From: Paulownia fortunei | Taxonomy: Eukaryota; Streptophyta; Magnoliopsida; Lamiales; Paulowniaceae | Direction of reading: 5' to 3' | DNA length: 64,000 nucleotides | Assembly (NCBI GenBank): GCA_019321725.1 | Contig: CM033120.1 | Location: 11,550,716 to 11,614,715, forward strand | Shown: one piece after another, positions 1 to 12,041 of the stretch | How the letters are laid out: each line of letters begins with the position of its first letter | How positions within the stretch are numbered: the first letter of the stretch is position 1 | Notes under the pieces: model-generated | Database searches by the model: none | What the model saw: the letters and a program-made list of their open reading frames with translations, nothing else | What the model was told of the DNA's origin: nothing | Position numbers and translations under genes: made by a program

Positions 1-480
1 TAGAGATGGTCCCACTAGGTATGCACGAAATTTGTAACACAAATTTCGTTGTCTGCAAAAATTACAAACAAGAAAAATAGTACAAATAAAGTTTTATTGG
101 ATTTGATGAAAATATGTAGATACAATCTCCATTGATCCTCTGATTCTTTTCTTCAAGAAATGTCGACTTTGTGGATTTGGTAACTTCTTGATGGAATCGA
201 ACCTCTGATCTTCTCCAAGGTTGACTTGATTTTTCAATAATATTAATTTGAGGGTTTAACAACTTAATATCAAATTAAACGCCATGATTTGATAAGTTCT
301 GCGATGAATGTCTTACTTTTCGCCTTGAACACCGTGGATCTCCTTGAATTTGATGAACTTGGGTTGAGAGAACTTCCTCCAACACCTTTCTTGATTGGAC
401 TTCTTCTTCTTCTCAACTTGATTTCACTTCTTGGATATGACCCATATTTATACTTGTAGAATGAGGGCTCTTGCCTTTTT
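1..480 (-). repeat. possible LTR-like fragment
   Basis: No coding sequence is convincing here. On the - strand a TATA-like box (TATAAATATG, near 445-455) is followed by a run rich in AAG/GAA, a composition common in LTRs. No partner copy, primer binding site or TG..CA border was seen, so this is only a suspicion. The 66-codon frame at 62-262 has no recognisable domain. Confidence 0.2.
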
Positions 481-3235
481 TACTTGATGACATTGAAAGA
501 TTTGATTGATTTTTCATAATTTGATAGACATTTACTGCCTTAATCACAATATATGATTTGAATTACCATAATATTGGTACTCACTTCTATAATTTGCAAT
601 ATACTATTTTTATTGTTAAAATATCATAATTTGACACATGGTAATATTTAATTTTATCAATAAAATATCTTATTTAATATTTGAAATTCAATGATAATTT
701 CAAAAATAAATAAAAATATAAAATTGATAAATTAAAATTTATTACACATGTCAATGCATATTAGTTGCAAAATTTCATTGTTTACAATATTATCTATGCT
801 ACACTTTAATGTGAAATGTACAAAAGATGTAAAATAAACAATGTATATGGATATATAACTTATAATATAGACTATAGAAAATATATATTGCATAGACATA
901 CATGATATAAGACATAGTTTAATAATTTATTACATATATAAATTATATATTTTATATATCAAAAATGCACATGTTGAAATGGTATCACTTCTTTTTTTGA
1001 AACTACTAGCTAAAAGTCAATTGCAACGTGAGTCGTTACATGCATCATAAAAAGTCATGAGGGGTGTCAGGAATTAACCCGACGAAAATCTCCAACATTC
1101 AAATTAGTTTTAGAGCAAACTAATAAAAAATGGTGAACTTGAAAGTAGTTAAGTAATTAATTGATTGCGTACTTTTTAATAATAAATTTTGTGGGTATTA
1201 ATAGTGCTAATATGAGGGTTTTCGTGGGTTTGAACCTTGCCCTTAGTGAGTTTAGCTTAAGCATTATAATTCAATTTTGTATATTGACTTGTAGATCTCA
1301 TGAATTTAAATTATTAGGTATTATCTTTATTTTGGTTCATAATACGAATGAACCTCTTAAACTTAATTTATTGGGCTTGTTTTGAACTTGTGACCCATCA
1401 TGTGTATACACTTAATTTAAATAATTGTACATAACTTGTATCTCAAAATTTTGTTTGTAATATGTAGTATGCATATTGAAATATAACAAAATATTATTTA
1501 TAGATAAATTATATATATAATATGTAATATGCATTTCTATTTAGTTATGAACTTAAAAATAACTTTTTTTGTGTGTATTTGTTCTAAATGCACAAATCTA
1601 TGCAGATTCGCGAGCAACTTCCCAGAAAATATATATTTGTATTATACAAAAAAATTTGTACTCATTTGCAAATAAAATCAAGTCTAAAGGGGAGAATTTT
1701 TGGAGAAATAAGATTAAAATCTTCAATTAGTGCTTCATCTTTACGAAAATGGATTAATATCTTAGATTTTAAATAAAAACTGAAGCATGTGCCTCTCATA
1801 TGCTAAAATTCCCTCCAAATTTTTTGATTTAGCGCCACATACTGGCACATGCCATTTTTCACTAAAAATCTGACAATGGGATCAATATTTCAAGAAGAGG
1901 CTAACATACGCGACTAAAATTAGATTTTGAGAAAATTTAGTACCAAACTTACAAACCCATGTATTGTAGGACTAACAAATAATTTTTCCAACATATTAGA
2001 GTTGGTAAAATATTATTAGCTTCTAGTACCCTTTTTAATTTTCTCTAGGTCGAAAGAAGCCCAAAATTGTCACTAATTTGAAATTCTCCTGATTAAAGAA
2101 AGACAAAAATAGGACGATTTTTTTTGAATTGCAGCAAAGTGAGAGAACTTTTGGTTAAAAAGTGGCTGGGGAATCCAAATTAATAGTTTAGCCCTCAAAT
2201 TAATACACGATGAGAAAATCTCGGAGGAATAAATTGTTGAAACAGGCAAATGAAATTCACATTTAATTACTTCGTTAAACGAGAAATTTTAGGCCTTGTT
2301 TGCTTACATATTTTTTTTTTGCCTTTTTTTATATTTAAACCAAAAAAGAATGTATTTGTCCAACCATTTTTCACAAAAATACATTTGTTTTTTTTTTAAA
2401 TATTTAAAATTGAAAAATATTAATTTGGATACCTTTAACAGTGATTTTCAAACTTAAGATATTATTTTGCGATAGAAGGATCACAATTTGATTTAATATT
2501 TTAATAATTTAAAATAATTAAAATTCACTAATTAGTTAAATAATAATATCTTTTTCTATCATCGAAGTGTAATTGGATCGACAGTGATTTAAATAATAAT
2601 TTTCTTCCCACTAATGTGAGCACTTATTCATATTAATGAAGTATCTATTATTCTCTTTTCTATCTTGTTCATAAAGTTTTTTTATGGAATTATGGTTGTT
2701 AATTATATTTAAGTAGTTTGGTTAACTTAAACATAGTTTAAGAGGCTTCTAGTCTTAAAAATTCAAACAACGTGAATAGAAAAAAGAAAACAAATTAATG
2801 ACTGAATGAAACGGAAGCTATTGAAAGTTGTATGTGTTTTTTCTCTTAATTATTAGTTATATTTGATTTATTATATTGGACTTAATTACAAAATTAGTCT
2901 TGTATTTATGGGGTGGTAACTTTAGTCCCTAAAAATAGGGGTGGCAATTTTTGAACAAAAAATTGAAAACTTTTCACACATTGAGGACTTTGTTCATCGA
3001 AAATTGTGATTTTTGTCAGAAAATCGGACGTGATCGACACATGACGTTTTAAATTAGGGAATTTTCAATTTTACCACAACTTAAGCTGATGTGTGAGAGA
3101 TGGGATTACTGGGCGCTAATTTGGTAAACAAAAAAGCCACGTGGACTAGTGATGTGGATTAGTCGTCCACATGGCCCAAATTGGAGGGAAAATGATCCAA
3201 CCTCCCTAACCACATGATTTAATCTGTCATTTTAG
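481..3235. other. AT-rich intergenic sequence, no gene seen
   Basis: Very AT-rich sequence with short frames only, none matching a family I know. A short stretch near 2290-2400 (GGCCTTGTTTGCTTACA followed by T and A runs) resembles the end of a hAT-type miniature element, but no second end was found. Confidence 0.5.
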
Positions 3236-3245
3236 AAACCCTAAG

Positions 3246-3352
3246 CCCTTTTTTCTCTCCAAAAGACAACAACTTGCACAAAAACCCTAATCCCCCTTTT
3301 CTCTCCAAAAGACGACATCTTGCACAAAAACCCTAATCCCCTTTTCTCTCCA
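3246..3352 (+). promoter_or_regulatory. tandemly duplicated leader with telo-box motifs, upstream of the MULE gene
   Basis: A segment of about 57 bp (TTTTCTCTCCAAAAGAC ... AACCCTAATCCCC) occurs twice in a row with few differences. The segment includes AAACCCTAA-type telo-boxes, which also appear just before it (near 3236) and at about 3597. Telo-boxes are known in promoters and leaders of plant translation and cell-cycle genes. Position and composition suggest the promoter or 5' leader of the transposase gene that follows. A good 5' splice site (CC|GTAAGT) lies near 3479, consistent with a leader intron. Confidence 0.45.
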
Positions 3353-4109
3353 CAAATAAAAAATTCTCTGATACATTATACAGACACATCATTGAAGAAG
3401 TTCAAGAATCGACGAAATACATTGCAATGGTGTCTTTGCGAAACCCACAACACATCAATTTATCTCCTTCTCGATACCGTAAGTCTAAAGATCCTTTTTT
3501 TTTTGATAAATAATTAGTTTAATATAATAATAAAAATATTGTTAACAAAGTGATTAATGCTTAAATTACTTAAATATTTAAGTAGATATACAAAAAAACC
3601 CTAATTTTTGTTGGATGTTTGTGGTCCTCCATTTGTGGTACTCTATTTATTTTTATGCCCCTTTTTTGTGTTTGAGATTTGTTAATCATTTGGGAAACAT
3701 GTGAGGTTTGTTATTTATTTGGAAAACATGTGGAGTTGTCTGTGCATTGTTTACTGTTTATTATTAAATTTTTAATATTATTTTATTTGCTTTACACAAA
3801 TCGAGATAGTAATTGTATTGCATTACATGTGCATTATGAAGGTGAGTTTCGTACTTCCCCTTCTGCATATTATAGTGGTGGGCATGTGCAGATTTATGAC
3901 TATGTAGAAAGTAAAAATTATGCAGAAAGAATTTGGATATGTTTAGTGTAAAAGAAGTAGGCGAAGTTAATATGAGGTGCTATATTTTAATAAATAATGG
4001 ATTTAAATTACTATTCAGTGATAATGATATTATGAAATGGGCAATTAAGCATGTTCCACTTAAGGAGATGCATGTTTAAGTAGAGTCTGAAATGAATATG
4101 TAGTCTAGT

Positions 4110-4400
4110 GTTTAGAGTGGTGGTGAGAATGATAGTTGTGAGAGTGATGATGACAAGAGTGATGGCGGTGAGACTGATGGTATGACAGTGATGGCGGTGA
4201 TGGTGATGGTTTTGAGAGTGATAGTGGCAGGGTTTCAGGTGATGAGAGTGATAAGGGTAGGGTTTTGGGTAAGGGTGATGCTGGTGAGCCAAATTCAGGG
4301 GTAGGGGTGGGTAAGGGTGATGATTGGGAACCAAATGCAGGGGATGTGGATAAGGGAAATGGTAATAAAACAATTGTTGGGGTAGGGGCAATGGGTGATC
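4110..4400 (+). repeat. purine-rich GATGGTGAG-like low-complexity tract
   Basis: A degenerate run of GTGATGG / GAGAGTGAT / GGTAAGGGT words inside the MULE pseudogene. In the sense frame it would encode an Asp/Gly/Ser-rich acidic linker between the N-terminal segment and the DNA-binding domain, as is usual in these transposases. The His/Pro-rich frames on the opposite strand are artefacts of this composition. Confidence 0.6.
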
Positions 4401-4988
4401 CAAGTATAGTGCATCAAACTATTGAGGTTTAGATGATGATTCAGAATCAATATTTGACAGTGATTATGACATGAAAAATGATAGTGTAGATGATGATGCC
4501 TTATTTGAATCAAATGTAGACCAAATGGCAAGGGTGGATGAAAACTTAGGTAATGAATCAATAGAATCAAGTGACTCTGAGGCTGATATTGTGCAGAATG
4601 ATAATGTCTTAGATGAGCATAAGTTATCTGATGGAGATGAAGTAGGGCCTAATTACCCTGTTTTCAATCCAGCTTTGGTTTTTGATCCTATTTTTAAGTT
4701 AGGAATGATTTTTAGTACAAAACCAGAATTTAAAAAAACAGTGCAATCACATGCAATTAAAACAAAAGGAACTCTAAAATTCACCAAAAAAGACAAAGTG
4801 GGAGTATATGTAAGGTGTGCAGAGGAAGATTGTAAGTGGAGAATAAAACTGGTTAAGGTGAATGATGAGTCCACCTTCCAAATCAGGGAGTACAACCCTG
4901 ATCACTCATGTCCGCGGACATTTAATGTGAAGAATATGATAACAAACTGGTTATGTGAGATATACATTCAAAGGTTTAAGTCAGATCC

Positions 4989-5090
4989 TAAAAGAACAGT
5001 TAAGGGCTTCAGGGTAGATGTGATTAATAAACTTAGATGTAAAAGAACAGTTATAGGCTTCAGGGTAGATGTGATTAACAAACTTAGATG
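4989..5090 (+). repeat. in-frame 51-bp tandem duplication in the MULE DNA-binding region
   Basis: Two adjacent 51-bp copies (4989-5039 and 5040-5090) differ at about three bases. Each encodes a 17-residue block starting KRTV and ending NKLRC, so the frame is kept. Related transposases carry this block once, so it looks like a local slippage or unequal-exchange event. Confidence 0.85.
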
Positions 5091-6479
5091 TAATGTGTCC
5101 AAAGCTCAGGCCTATAGAGCTAAGAGAAAGGCTTTGAAATAGATTGAGGGCAGCACTGACTATCATTATACTAAATTATAGATTATGCTGAAGAAGTTAG
5201 AAGGACAAACCCTAGGTCTACTATTATTTTAGGAATTGAGGAGGACCAAAATGGGGAGCATAGGTTCAATAGGTTCTACACATTTTTTATGCTTTGAAAC
5301 AATGGTTTTTGGTAGGATGTAGGTTTATTATTAAGGTAGATAGATGTTATTTGAAAGGTCCACATGGAGGCATTTTGCTAACTGTTGTAGGTATGAATCT
5401 AAATAATAACTTGTACTCTATTCCATATGCAATTGTATGTAAGGAATGTAGGAAGACTTGGGAGTGGTTCCTAACTATATTGAAACAGGATTTGGGGATT
5501 TTCAACTAACATGAATACACTTTCATATCTGATAAACATAAAGGCCTCATTCAAGTCTTTCAAGAATTCTTCCCTGCCTCTGACCTTAGGTTTTGTATCA
5601 GACATTTGCACTGTAACTTTAAGAATGTTGGATTCAGAGGTTTGGCTTTCAAAAATGCAATGTGGAGTGCTGCACAGGCTAGTACAATGGTGAGTTCAAA
5701 ATTAGAATACAAACTATGAGGGATTTAGATGAGAGTGCAACACAATAGTTTAATGATAAACCACTAGCACAATGGAGCAAGTCCTATTTTAGTAAGGCAC
5801 CTAAATGTGATATGCTTTTGAACAATTGTTGTGAAACCTTTAATATGTGAATTTTAAATACTGGAGAGAAGCCAATCATTACAATGCCAGAGTGGATTAG
5901 GGAATAACTTATGAAGACTTCAAGAAAATATAGATAGGGGAGAGATTAAGTGGAAGGGTAGGGCGTGTCCCAAAATAATAAAAAAAATTATTGAGAAGCA
6001 TGTGGATAAGGTGGCAGATTGCATGCCTATCAAGGCTGATTATAGGCACTACCAAATCTCATGCTTTGATGAGAGTTAGTATTGTGTTGACTTGGAAAAT
6101 ATATTTTGCATGTGTAAAATGTGGGGGTTGAGTAGCATTCACTACAAGCATGCCATTAGTGCAACACTTAATATGTGCTCCAATGTTACACTGTAGAGAC
6201 ATACAAAAGAGTTTATGCACCTGCCATTCAGTGGTGAGGAACAATGGGATGAGATAATGTTCATTCCACCTTTACCTTCCAATTTTGGAAGGGCTGCAGG
6301 TAGACTTGCTAAGGTAAAGAGAAAGGAACTTGATGAGCCTTCAGGTAAGCAGAAGAAGAAGACCAGAGGAAATAAGTTGACAAAGCTAAAGAGACGACAA
6401 ACCACAGTCAGGTGCAAGAATTATGGTGAGCAATGTCATAATGCAGCAAAATGTACAAGGACAGAAGACACAGAATGAT

Positions 6480-7473
6480 CAATATTGGAGAATGATACAA
6501 TACAAGTGGAAATGCCAGTTGGTTCTCTCTTTAGTGGGGTAAAGGAAAAATTAATGGTGAGTTATATATGCAATTTTAGATAAAAAAAAAATTATTATAA
6601 TGTCATTTTCACTTGATTAAAGGTCTATGCATATTATAAATGAGAAAAAAAAATGCTAATGCCAACTAGCCTGCAACAAGCAATCAATTTGACATTATAG
6701 AGGATATAAGTTTATTTTATTGAATTCAAATTTTTTTCAGTGTTAAGCCTTACTAAATTCAGTGTTTTTGTGCATTGTGTAGGTGACCTTAGAAGGCAAT
6801 GATGCTAACTAGCCTAGTGTAAATACTGTGATAAATAACGCACAACCTACAAATGTAAGTATCAAACCATTTCTAATATCCAGATTGATATTCCTTTGTC
6901 ATTGTTAACTTTGACTAATTTGATTTCACACAGGTCCATAGGGGTAAAACAACGGCATTCAAACCCCCAAGGGCAACTACAAGGCATGCAGTTAGTCTTT
7001 AAAATCAAACTCCAACTCCTCCTCCACTGAAGACTACAATAAAGCCACCTTCACAATATAATGGACCAGAGGATGTGCATGCAGATGAAGTAGAAAAATC
7101 TTGGGGATTATGGAATTGTAATTGGAAGTCAAACTGGAGCATCAGTACAACAATTTCCTCATATACCTACATTGTACCAGCAGTTGCAAAATCCCAAATG
7201 GCAAAGACTGCCAAGATAATCACAACTACCTCCATTGCAACCAAGGATACAAATTAGGGCACCTCCACTAATGATGGACCCTAATTTCAAACCATGTTTT
7301 TCAACCAGAAGCATAGTCACTGAATCATCTGTTGCAACTAAGTTTATAACAGTGGAAGGTGGACATAAATATATGTATATTACTTCTACTCTATCTCAAC
7401 CAATTCAGTCATCTAAGAAGCCCAAAAAATCAAAGGGAAATGATATACAGTGCTGTGGTCTTGGGTATTTTTG
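6480..7473 (+). pseudogene. probable C-terminal tail and 3' region of the MULE transposase gene
   Basis: Proline- and threonine-rich frames continue after the zinc knuckle. A block at about 6933-7060 reads as a Thr/Pro-rich stretch, and the frame at 7235-7474 has the lysine-rich end KKPKKSKG. In plant MULEs of this type a low-complexity tail often follows the zinc knuckle across one or more introns. I infer continuity from position only; no conserved domain is visible. Confidence 0.35.
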
Positions 7474-7479
7474 ATATAA

Positions 7480-9990
7480 ATTACATAATTATAAATGTCT
7501 TACTTATTTTCTTATATATTTGTTTCATTTGTTGAATATTATAGAATCTATTTTCTTGTTTTGCTACATAATAGCACATGTCTTACATGTTATAGAATTG
7601 ACTCTTATTTGAACATAACATTTGAATCAATTTGAAACACATCATAGTATTAAAAGCAAAACAGTTAAGTATATTACACACTTAATCATACACCACATTC
7701 ACTAAACACCACTAGATGGTTCAAGATATCAATTTGAAGCTTGAAGCTTCATTTTCTTTAAACAACTTCTGCGAAAAAAAAATGTTACGCAATTCTCATT
7801 ACACAACAACTACAATCAGCATCAAACTATCATCTTCAACCTTGAAGCTTCATTTTCATTCTTCACAAGAGTCACCCTCTCATATGATGTCCATATCCAA
7901 TAAAAAATGATGATATTATTGGCATCACAAGCGCCAGCTTAAGGAGTTTTCTGCTGCTTCATTTTAGCTTGCCAACTTCATCCTCCATGGCATTAATCCT
8001 CAGTAACAAACTAGGAATTATTACCATAGCTCTACCACACATTGGATGATCCTCCCAAGCAAAAAATTTGCAGCCTCCTCTGTGTAAATTAATTGAAATA
8101 TATCTGAATTAGATTGATTAAATAATTTTTCATTTCTCGAAAAAACTTTACTATGCATTCTATTTTTGATAAATGCAAGAATTAAACTTTTTTATTTCAA
8201 TTATTAGCCATAAACCCTCTCTGACTTGTTTTTCATAATTTTGAAATACATTAAATACACTTAAATTATGTGAAGTTACAATATTTTTCATATCAAACCT
8301 CAACCCCCTGTTTTCGATGAGATTTTCACAAAAAATCAAATTGAAGACTTAGGGTCGCTCCCACTATCCCAACGATTGCTAGATGAGTTTAAAATACATC
8401 ATCCTTACTAGAAAATTGAGCGCCATTTCAAGGATCTTGCAACTCATATAGTGCAAGATTTCATTTGACTTCTCATATACTCGTAAATCCTCCTTGAGGA
8501 AATCTATATTGTGCGACTTAATTTTTATAATTTATCCATCAAGGTATTCATCACTTTTGAGAACATAACTCCTTGAACTTAAATAGGCATAAACCCAGTA
8601 ATTTGGGCTTGTTGCAATATCACAACTCATTGAAGGTTGGAGAATTCACTTGGAGGCACAATTTTCATTATGTAGCCGCAATCAAGATTGCATTATCCTA
8701 ATTGAGATACAAATTAATTTGCACCATCATATCAATTGAGTCATTTTGAAGTGTTTGATTCATCATGCTCGTTTAGTTGTGAAATATTTAGAATCATCCT
8801 TCAAATTGCAATTCTATTTTTTCCACACATGTGTCCAAACTATTTAGACATGTTATTCTTGCTTCCTATTAGTACGTTAAACTTCAATGATTATACTCTC
8901 TATGGTTCTCTACCTCTGTCAAGAATCACTTTAAACAATTTGGCACTTCTGACTAGTGAGAGTTGGAGTGTACTAGCTTATAGCGCGAATAGCAAAGAAA
9001 GAAAAATAAAATGCACAATTTAGTACCTCACACTCGTAAGTCTATACTCTTTTTAGGGGACTAGCTCTAGAAGATAAATAATGCTCTTTCTTTCTTCCAG
9101 CAGGCTTTTTTCCGCTAGAAAAATTTGTGAACAGGGAGGTTGAGTTTAGCGAGTTAGCCAATAGAGCCTCCTCCAGCTAATACAGTCATCCTCCTAACCT
9201 CGTATGCCATGATATAATAAAAAATCATGGAAGAAGTACAAGAAAAACTACCTTAAACCAATCACATCTCAAACATGACCTATATCTTAAAGGTCTCTTA
9301 CATGAAAGATGGACAAATCTACTCGTTCAACCAATGTTTTATAAGTATATCAATTCAATAGACTATTTCGAATCTAATGCCTTTTCCACATCTCCAAGGA
9401 GTAGCTCACACCAATTGTTGAGCTTGAAAAAAAGCTCATGCCCTTTGCTGAGCTTGAGGTGGCACTATGAACTCATAATGCCTCCTTATATGCACCATTT
9501 AAACAAACATGACTGCACAACACTCGATAATAGTCTACTCAATCTCCAATTTTATGTTATGTTTCAGCAATTTCTACTATCCATCGAATGAGAGAATTGA
9601 GAATATCAACAAATGAGAGAGCTTAAGTAGTCAAATTTCATCTCAATACAATTATGAGCGAAGTGACCAATCTCATCATTGTACTTGATATTTGTTGGCG
9701 GTTAGTTGCCTTTATCACTAAGGTGACACGTTTTGTCACTTCATTGGATCAAATTTACGATTCTAGTTTTAACTTTTGCTCTTGTCAAGCTATTTTTGTC
9801 TTTTCCAACACTAACCCAAGTTGGTTTATATTGGTCAACATAAGTGACAAGAATAATTACTTGTACATTATTCGACTCTCAATAGCCTTAAGTTAGACGA
9901 TTATTATCGAAAATATGTTAGTAATATTTATAAGTCAGTTCAAAAAATGACTTTGGGTCAACTAGAACTTTTAAATTGTGAGCAAGTTCA
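7480..9990. other. no gene seen
   Basis: A mix of AT-rich sequence and moderately complex sequence with short open frames (for example 8736-9023, 9334-9591, 9654-9896). None translates into a family I recognise. It could be decayed non-coding transposon sequence. Confidence 0.45.
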
Positions 9991-10019
9991 TATAATAAAA
10001 TAGAGCTCAAACTCTTTTA

Positions 10020-10225
10020 TTAATTTCTCGTGTTTGCAGCTTAAACAAATCAAAGTACAAACGTGATTTTTGATCAATTAGTATATTGTCAGCGCCTAAG
10101 TCGCGACAATATTTGGTAACTTAAAATCTTATATTTGCGGGTTAAATAAATTAAAGCGCAAATTTTAATCTTAGTCCACTACCATATTATCAGCGTCTAA
10201 GTCGCGACAATATTGGATAACTTGT
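10020..10225 (+). repeat. two imperfect tandem copies of a ~105-bp unit with a small palindrome
   Basis: The unit contains TTGC(a/g)G(c/g)TTAAA..AAATTAAAG..CAAA and ends in ATTGTCAGCGCCTAAGTCGCG + ACAATATT (copy 1 near 10086-10115) or its variant (copy 2 near 10186-10217). Within each copy ATTGTCAGCG pairs imperfectly with CGCGACAAT, so each can fold into a short hairpin. Function unknown. Confidence 0.6.
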
Positions 10226-10944
10226 CCATTGTCATGCTTAATTGGCTTAAAATGTAAAATTGGTAAGTTGGTCTAAGATTTTTAAATTAATTGCACAAAA
10301 AACATAGGTACTGATCCAATATTTTATTCTAGATCCAAGTAAATTATTTATTATTCCTTTATACTCAACGAAATCGAAAATTTCGTAACTCAGGCTAGTA
10401 ATCATCTTCCACTGAATAAAAGACATAATAAAAATTTACTGATCATGAATAAAATACAAATTTGTCCACACATATATTATGAATGCAAATATGTAATATG
10501 AACAATAAACTATTAGCCCCATATGGGCGACATTGGCATTTGGTGCATCATGTTGATATAATTTTGGCCTATGGTGGTAAAATAAAAAATATCCCCCTAA
10601 AATTGATATACATGGCCTCCCAAAAATTGCCTAGTAAATACAGGCATTGAAAATAATAAAAAATTATATTAGTTCAAAACCTACTACATCAATCTAAACA
10701 AAAATAAAAAATAAGAATATCGAATTACCACCACCGCCACAAATTATCTCCCATAAAAATATAAGATAATATAAAATAATAAACATTCAATTTACATGAG
10801 CACCCAAATGTCAGTGTCTATTCATTCATAATATATAATAATTCATATCGCATCAAATAAATTTAAATTGTATCATAATTACATAAAAATATATAATTAA
10901 TAAAGCAAGTAACTCATATAGGATATATTAATCATATAAAAATA

Positions 10945-11105
10945 ATTTTGCATGCATCTTAATGCGCAAAAAAAAAATTTCTTGCACCCTACGCGCAAAA
11001 AATATTTTTACATGCACCTTAATGCGCAAAAAAGTATTTTGATATTAAAAACTTTGACCCACAAAATATATTTGCATGCATCGTAATGTGCAAAAATATT
11101 TTAAT
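10945..11105 (+). repeat. four diverged copies of a TGCATGCACCTTAATGCGC-AAAAA-TATTTT unit
   Basis: Copies begin near 10950, 10982, 11011 and 11062, each with a (t)gca(tg)ca/ccc..a(t)gcgcAAAAA core followed by an AT tract. Spacing is about 30-50 bp. It is a small degenerate minisatellite with no associated gene. Confidence 0.6.
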
Positions 11106-11242
11106 CACTTTCTATTGGAATTAATCCAATAAATTTTATTTTTTTATAGGGTTAAAAATAATATCTATTCACATCAAAAATCTTTTAAAAAAATAGCACA
11201 AAAACTATTATATAGATTTTGCAGCTAATTATGTTTTGAAAG

Positions 11243-11345
11243 AATGCAGTGGTCTAGTGGGAGTTTACTTTCTCAACAATAGCCTGATACCCAGGTTCAA
11301 ATCCATATTGGTGCAACTCTCAAATTTTATTTTCAACAACACATA
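11243..11345 (+). mobile_element. tRNA-derived SINE head (A box and B box)
   Basis: AGTGGTCTAGTGGG at 11249-11262 fits the internal pol III A box, and GGTTCAAATCC at 11294-11304 fits the B box. The spacing is close to that inside a tRNA gene. The sequence between does not fold as a proper tRNA cloverleaf and no anticodon arm is evident, so a SINE or SINE fragment is more likely than a tRNA gene. The 3' end and target duplication were not defined. Confidence 0.5.
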
Positions 11346-11824
11346 GGCACTACGTGCGCGTCAATTGTGCGACACATCAGCATGAGGCGCCATGTGGCCA
11401 TATCCATATCAGCCAGAGCACTATGTCAGCACATCGGCACTTTCTCCGGCACCTGCTGTCTGATTTCGGCGACCAAATTGATTTTCCGGTGAGGGAAATT
11501 AAATTTCTGTCAAAAGTTTTAAAAATTCATATCTCACCCATTTTATATCTATTTTTAACAAATTTTATATCTTTCAAATCTCTTTTTATGCTCTACAACA
11601 TAGCATAAAAGTTTCATAACAAAAATATCAAAATCTGGTTCGATTTTGAGTCTAAAAATAAATAGGTCTCTAACTTTAAATTAAATTTTCTCTCAAACCG
11701 TTTATCCATTTTTCATCAAATTTTAACCACGTGATCTTCACATTAAGATCAACGTATGGTAAAAAATTTATGACTAGTGAAAGAATGAAATGGCAAGAAC
11801 GAGCCCTATGGGCTCTAATATCAC
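11341..11824 (-). mobile_element. internal remnant next to an old copia-like LTR
   Basis: The sequence before the LTR-like border at 11825 ends in GGGCTCTAATATCAC. On the - strand this is GTGATATTAGAGCCC, a decayed match to the initiator-Met-tRNA primer site TGGTATCAGAGC. This implies a - strand element whose body lay to the left. No coding domain survives in 11341-11804. Confidence 0.4.
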
Positions 11825-12041
11825 TGTAAGAAAATTAATCAATAATATAATATGAATCAAATATTCATATAATTAATATGGATCGGGTATACCTATATGC
11901 AACGGATTGTCGATCCACGTATCCCGAATCAAGTTCGTCTACCAGGCTCCTTTTGATCGAACCACGAACATACCTTTCTAGTCGATGGTGAATAACTACT
12001 AGAGTTATTCACTCAATTACATACCTCAAATCCTTGGAGTC
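11825..12041 (-). repeat. copia-like LTR, left part, split by the Athila insertion
   Basis: Starts TGTAAGAAAA directly after the primer-site-like sequence and continues to the target duplication GAGTC at 12037-12041. The other part resumes at 18229. Together they give an LTR of roughly 450 bp whose far end (near 18472, CAATTTCC..) resembles the TGTTGGAAATTG-type start of copia LTRs read on the - strand. Confidence 0.5.

Larger units (their letters stand above)
3803..6479 (+). pseudogene. Mutator-like (MULE/MuDR) transposase, degenerate
   Basis: This is the remains of a plant MULE transposase, which cuts and pastes its element in the nucleus. Recognisable parts occur in family order. The N-terminal segment is read as HYEGEF..YSGGHVQIYDYVE near 3825-3910. 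The MuDR DNA-binding domain lies at 4680-5140 (zinc-ligand-like CAEEDCKW, then NPDHSCPR). The transposase core begins at 5294 with VDRCYLKGPHGG, carrying the first catalytic Asp. The second Asp block ISDKHKGL..FCIRHLH is near 5524-5620. A SWIM-type CxC..CxH zinc finger lies near 6100-6150, and a C-terminal zinc knuckle (CKNYGEQCHNAAKC) near 6411-6452. Several frameshifts and stops (for example after 3951, after 5142, after 5509, 5825-5960) show that it is dead as an intact gene. Terminal inverted repeats were not located by eye. The family call is firm; exact exon limits are not. Confidence 0.85.

Noticed and set aside
4011..4570. His/Pro/Leu-rich - strand frames
   Set aside because: They are the complement of the GATGGTGAG-like tract inside the MULE gene; composition explains them.
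2880..8400. Terminal inverted repeats of the MULE
   Set aside because: I compared 2880-3100 with 8280-8400 by eye and saw only a short chance match (TTTTCGATGA); not enough to define ends.
11249..11304. tRNA gene
   Set aside because: A and B boxes are present but no acceptor stem or anticodon arm can be paired; a SINE head fits better.
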